A DNA stretch of 60,000 nt. Origin: Adiantum capillus-veneris. Lineage: Eukaryota > Streptophyta > Polypodiopsida > Polypodiales > Pteridaceae. The translations under genes and the position numbers were made by a program. Positions 56,791 to 60,000 of this stretch are shown in pieces (within the stretch, counting starts at the first letter, position 1; every line of letters begins with the position of its first letter). Below the pieces are notes generated by a model, which did no database searches, was not told the DNA's origin, and was given only the letters and a program-made list of their open reading frames with translations. The stretch lies in the NCBI GenBank assembly GCA_014529385.2, contig CM043953.1:93379342-93439341 (forward strand), given 5' to 3'.

Positions 56791-57966
56791 ATTCACAAAC
56801 TGGGATGGATAATGCTCCTATGGTTCAGTCAACAACTATAGAATCCATAGATTCTATGGTTTCTAAAGTGCCCAAGATGGATGATATTTCTATACTAGAG
56901 TCTAGTGTTGTGCAACTTGAGCAAGCTTCCAATAATGAGAACCAAGAAATCGATGATTCAAAAATTCAAGTCCACTCACGAGCTATGGCCAATTGGTACT
57001 ACGTCATGTAGCGTAGATGTTGAGAAATCCATGCTTACAATTATATTAGATTTAAATGGTCTATTGTTGAAACGTTCCCCTCAACCATCCTCACACCACA
57101 ACTCAGTCCAAATGGATTCAAAAAGATATATTATACTCAGGCCAGGTTGCATCCAATTCTTGAAGACTATTTTACAGAGGTTTAATGTTGCAATTTGGTC
57201 GACAGCTACTAGGAATAATGTGTATCAAATCCTTGCAGCACTAAACAACTTAGCTGAGGATACATTTCCTTTCTTTGCAATTTGGTCGCAAGATGTTTGC
57301 TACACCGCTCAAACTCAAAAATTGTTTAGACCCGACAATCCAAACGTTGAGGCAATGTTCAAGCCTCTAGCCAAAATTGCCATGGGGTTTGAATGTGATC
57401 CACAAAGAACAATGCTTATTGATGACTCTCCTTACAAGGGATGTATTTCACCAGAAAACAATTGCATTTTTCCACCACAATTTGATGCTGAGAAGATGGT
57501 TGACAATATGCTCTTGGAGGAGTTACTGCCATACTTGATTCAACTTGATGAGAGAAGGGATGTGCGTGATTTAATTGCTTCTAATCGTTATGGACAACCT
57601 ATAGTGACAAATGATAGTGAATACAAACAAATCATGGAGTATTGGAAGCAGAAAAATGATGTTTGGTCAGCTAAGGTGTTCTGTACAAGAAGAATACCAC
57701 CTGCAAAAGGTGACAGGGATGAAACTATCATTGAAAATGCAAGTGACACAAGCCACCGCAATGAAATGAGAAGAGCCCAAATACAAGAGATCTTAGCAAA
57801 GGAGCGTACACCCATTGAAAGCATGAAGGCGTCACAATTGACCACTTTAGCTAGGCAATTGGGTTGTAACACAAAAGGAGTTTTAAAGGCAACCGCAGCA
57901 AAGGCTTATATAAATAAGGTGAAAGCTGAGAACAATCTTCTAAGGCTAGATAGAAAGCAACCCTAA
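56791..57966 (+). CDS. Exon 4: FCP1/NIF-like HAD phosphatase domain with SAP-like tail
   Basis: The N-terminal 70 residues are Ser/Asp/Gln-rich and unstructured; a frame change lies between 56,905 and 57,008. The HAD core follows: LTIILDLNGLLLKR (Asp at 57,049), RPGCIQFLKTILQRFNVAIW, STATRNNVYQIL, FFAIWSQDVCYTAQTQ, and TMLIDDSPYKG (Asp pair at 57,421), then NNCIFPPQF and GQPIV. The plant FCP1-homology family shares D-L-N-G-L-L and L-L-D-D-S-P-Y-K, so the second Asp of D-x-D replaced by Asn is a family trait that may mean altered or lost phosphatase activity. At 57,823-57,918, MKASQLTTLARQLGCNTKG resembles a SAP DNA-binding motif. The frame ends at TAA 57,964. Confidence 0.75.
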
Positions 57967-58060
57967 GGTACTAGTGACATGTCATATATTCTTGATACAC
58001 ATACTTGAACACTCATGTGCATGGTATCTAACAAATCTTTCTTTTTATTCCTTCCTGCAG

Positions 58061-58168
58061 GATCTTACAAAGGATACTACTAGATGGAGCTCAATCAATA
58101 GAGATTTTGATATGTTTGCTCAAAATAATGAAGCAGTCACCTACATTTCTTTTTTATCAATTTCTTGA
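58061..58168 (+). other. Possible last exon or 3' UTR
   Basis: An acceptor-like TTCCTGCAG at 58,052-58,060 precedes GATCTTACAAAGG, and the frame is open for 35 residues (DLTKDTTRWSSINRDFDMF). The upstream donor GTACTAG at 57,968 lies after a TAA, and its phase (1) does not match this frame (0), so this may be untranslated sequence. Confidence 0.35.
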
Positions 58169-58896
58169 GAGACTTTCTTTTAGTTTGTAATCATCAAATG
58201 AAATGAAAAGTATCCTTCTTATAAGATTGCTGATCTTTTTCTCGTTCAAAACTTTCAATTGTGATTTAGAGTTTTGTTAGCATGAGATTGTGCTTTTTTA
58301 GTTTGAAAAAAGCTGTCAAAGATCCAAGTCTTTTTGGCTTTACTTAAGTTATTAATTGTGAAAGATCCAAGTCTTTTTGCTTTACTTAAGTTATTGATTG
58401 TCTATGTAATAGTCCTTAAAACAATATCGGATGGGTTTCTTGCTCCCACGTCTCACATTGGTCTTTAGGTAAGACAAGTGGTGACCTTGAAAGTATGGTC
58501 TCATATCTCGATCAAGTGAAGAGACATGAAGCTTAAATATCACTACTATGTATCTAGTGTTAAACTCCATCAAGACAAAGATACTAGAGTGCCAAATTGC
58601 AGTCTAGTTTAAGTGAAAATCCATTTGAGCTAAGGTAAAACTTATAGTGCCTCATTTTTCTAGGATTCTACCCCATCAAGGAAGTTAGAATCTAGCACAA
58701 ACCAATTAAGACTCTTTTGGAGCCTAGATAGGACAATTTGTGGAACTTAAGAGACTTATTATTGAGTTAGAGTCTAGTTTAGATAAGCAAAAGATCTTCA
58801 AACCAGCACTTGACTTTCTTACTATTCAATATTCAAAGTCCCTTGAGGCTAACAAATTACATACCTACTTGTAACCTAACTAATGAGTAATTATAT
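58169..58896. other. Downstream spacer
   Basis: No gene. A 50-base sentence containing AAAGATCCAAGTCTTTTTG is repeated near 58,317 and 58,362. One weak plus-strand copy of the array core (GACAAGTGGTGACCTTGAAA) lies near 58,474. The inverted arm starts at 58,897. Confidence 0.5.
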
Positions 58897-59035
58897 AGAT
58901 CTAAGCAAGTATATATAATGAGTCTTCAAACTAATAAACCAAGGGAAGAGAGTAGCAAGGTCCACTACTTGTCCAAGCTCAGCTCTAGACAACATAGAAA
59001 GATGCTAGTTCTACTAATTGTCTAATTATAGGCAT
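58897..59035 (-). repeat. Inner inverted-repeat arm, right
   Basis: AGATCTAAGCAAGTATATA at the left edge mirrors the right edge of the left arm, and the central AAGGTCCACTACTTGTCCAA run continues the identity. The arm lies outward of the gene, forming an inverted pair with 50,100-50,245. Confidence 0.85.
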
Positions 59036-60000
59036 GGAGAAATGATAGAAGGTTGAACACTTGTCCAACCTATCATCTCTAGTAAGATGGGAGGTTTGGC
59101 CTTAAGATTCACCATGTAACCAACCTATACATCATTGTATTATGAAGAGTAGAAAAGCAAAGCTCCACCACTTGTCCAAGATAGTTCTAAAATCCACATG
59201 GAGATAAGCAAGCTCCACCATTTGTCAAATATCTCTTCCATTAAAACATGAAAAAACTCAGCTATGTTGTACAGGGGGGACTTTTTTCTAAGTTCCACCA
59301 CTTGTCCAAGCTAGGATCCATTAAAACATGGAAATAAACAAAGCTCCACCACTCGTCCAACCTTTAGAGTTGCAAAGTGTATGGGTTGTCTAAACTAGGT
59401 ATGGGAAAATAATTGAAGGTCCACCACTTGAAACATGGAGCGAAGCAAGCTCCACCATGTCTCCAATATGCTAGACTCCATTGAAACACCCTAAACCCAT
59501 GATATTTTGTACATAGGGGATGTACATTCAAGATCCACCACTTGTCCAACGTAGTATCCCTAGTAGCTTGATAGCTTTGGTCTCAAGATTCACCACTTGT
59601 CCACTCTATGTCATTGTATTAAAAAGGATTGGGTGTTAAGGTCCACCACTTGTCAAACCTATAAGGTTATATTTTAAATGGTTTTTTTTCTCACAACTTG
59701 AACTACCCATGATATGTTTTACATGGGAGTTTTGTTTCAATGTCCACCACTTGTCCAAGCTAACTCTATTGAAACATAGAGAGAACCAAAGATCCACCAC
59801 TTGTCCAAGCTAAGCTATATTGAAACATGGAGAGAAGGATGCTCCACCATTTCTCCAAGATAGGCTTCATTGAAACATGGAGAGAAGAAAGCTCCACCAT
59901 GTCTCCAAGCTAGGATCCATTTAAATGCCCTAAACCCATTTTATTTTGTACATGGGGGGTTTTATTTCAAGGCCCACCACTTGTCTAACCTATTATCCCT
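59036..60000 (-). repeat. Array in inverted orientation, continuing past the window
   Basis: The reverse complement of the core, AAGGTCCACCACTTGTCCAA, and linkers such as TTGAAACATGGAGAGAAG recur through to the end. The open frame at 59,364-59,549 on the minus strand is the same by-product frame seen in the left array. The array is cut by the window edge. Confidence 0.9.

Larger units (their letters stand above)
50344..58168 (+). pseudogene. Multi-exon ParB-like / MTase-like / SET / FCP1-HAD gene
   Basis: Exons are 50,344-51,529, 51,614-52,993, 55,592-56,148 (or 56,152) and 56,791-57,966, with a possible last piece at 58,061-58,168. Joined, they would encode about 1,430 residues. Order of domains: ParB/Srx-like, helical, methyltransferase-like, SET, FCP1/NIF-like HAD phosphatase, SAP-like. 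Introns 1 and 2 have GT-AG ends and matching phase. Lesions: one extra base near 51,318, a second shift near 52,345-52,370, TAG at 55,834, TGA at 56,146 and a shift between 56,905 and 57,008. I read it as a chromatin- or DNA-modifying protein gene, now decaying or mis-sequenced. An alternative is two genes: ParB-MTase-SET ending at 56,148, and the HAD gene. Confidence 0.65.

Noticed and set aside
1-60000. tRNA, rRNA or riboswitch genes
   Set aside because: No cloverleaf-compatible A/B box pair or conserved rRNA core was recognised by reading; a tRNAscan-SE or Infernal run would be decisive.

Overview
The window is nuclear DNA of a land plant with a large, repeat-choked genome. The evidence is nested Ty1/copia and Ty3/gypsy LTR retrotransposons with plant-type primer-binding sites, GT-AG introns, low GC content and long GA/CT microsatellites. 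The species cannot be named from the sequence; a fern or other early-diverging vascular plant is only a low-confidence guess. No tRNA, rRNA, CRISPR array or bacterial operon was seen.

Bases 1-22,000 are old retroelement debris around one well-preserved insertion. That insertion is an LTR retrotransposon at 4,430-15,137 with 574/549-bp LTRs and a perfect 5-bp target duplication (GGAGT). It carries gag, zinc knuckles and two separate aspartic-protease domains, but no reverse transcriptase or integrase, so it was a non-autonomous parasite. Remains of other elements flank it: a protease fragment at 1.3-2.4 kb, a minus-strand element with PBS and short LTR near 19.4-19.6 kb, and degenerate repeats.

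Bases 22,000-40,300 hold a decayed plus-strand gypsy element (gag at 22-24 kb, RT/RNase H/integrase at 38.1-40.3 kb). It is split by a 14.1-kb minus-strand copia array at 24,035-38,138. The array is a chain LTR-internal-LTR-internal-LTR that starts and stops inside internal sequence, and a second, gag-deleted copia element (32,877-36,310) is nested in it. All the protein domains are broken.

Bases 40,700-60,000 are different. An 8.7-kb tandem array (41,552-50,252) is built on the motif TGGACAAGTGGTGGACCTT, with nested periods of about 334, 363, 805 and 3,917 bp. It lies between a minus-strand open frame ending at its left edge and a plus-strand multi-exon gene starting at its right edge. That gene (50,344 to about 58,000) reads in order: a ParB/Srx-like domain, a helical region, a degenerate DNA-methyltransferase-like domain, a SET domain, an FCP1/NIF-type HAD phosphatase domain and a possible SAP motif. 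Splice sites with matching phase join the methyltransferase-like and SET exons. The SET-to-HAD join also keeps phase but crosses a TGA. The gene carries three frame changes and one or two premature stops, so this copy is probably decaying, or has sequence errors. Its introns hold the same repeat family. From 58,897 onward the array reappears in inverted orientation, and its inner 140 bp closely match the inner edge of the left array. Together these suggest a large foldback-like or palindromic unit carrying an unusual chromatin/DNA-modification gene, the most interesting object in the window.
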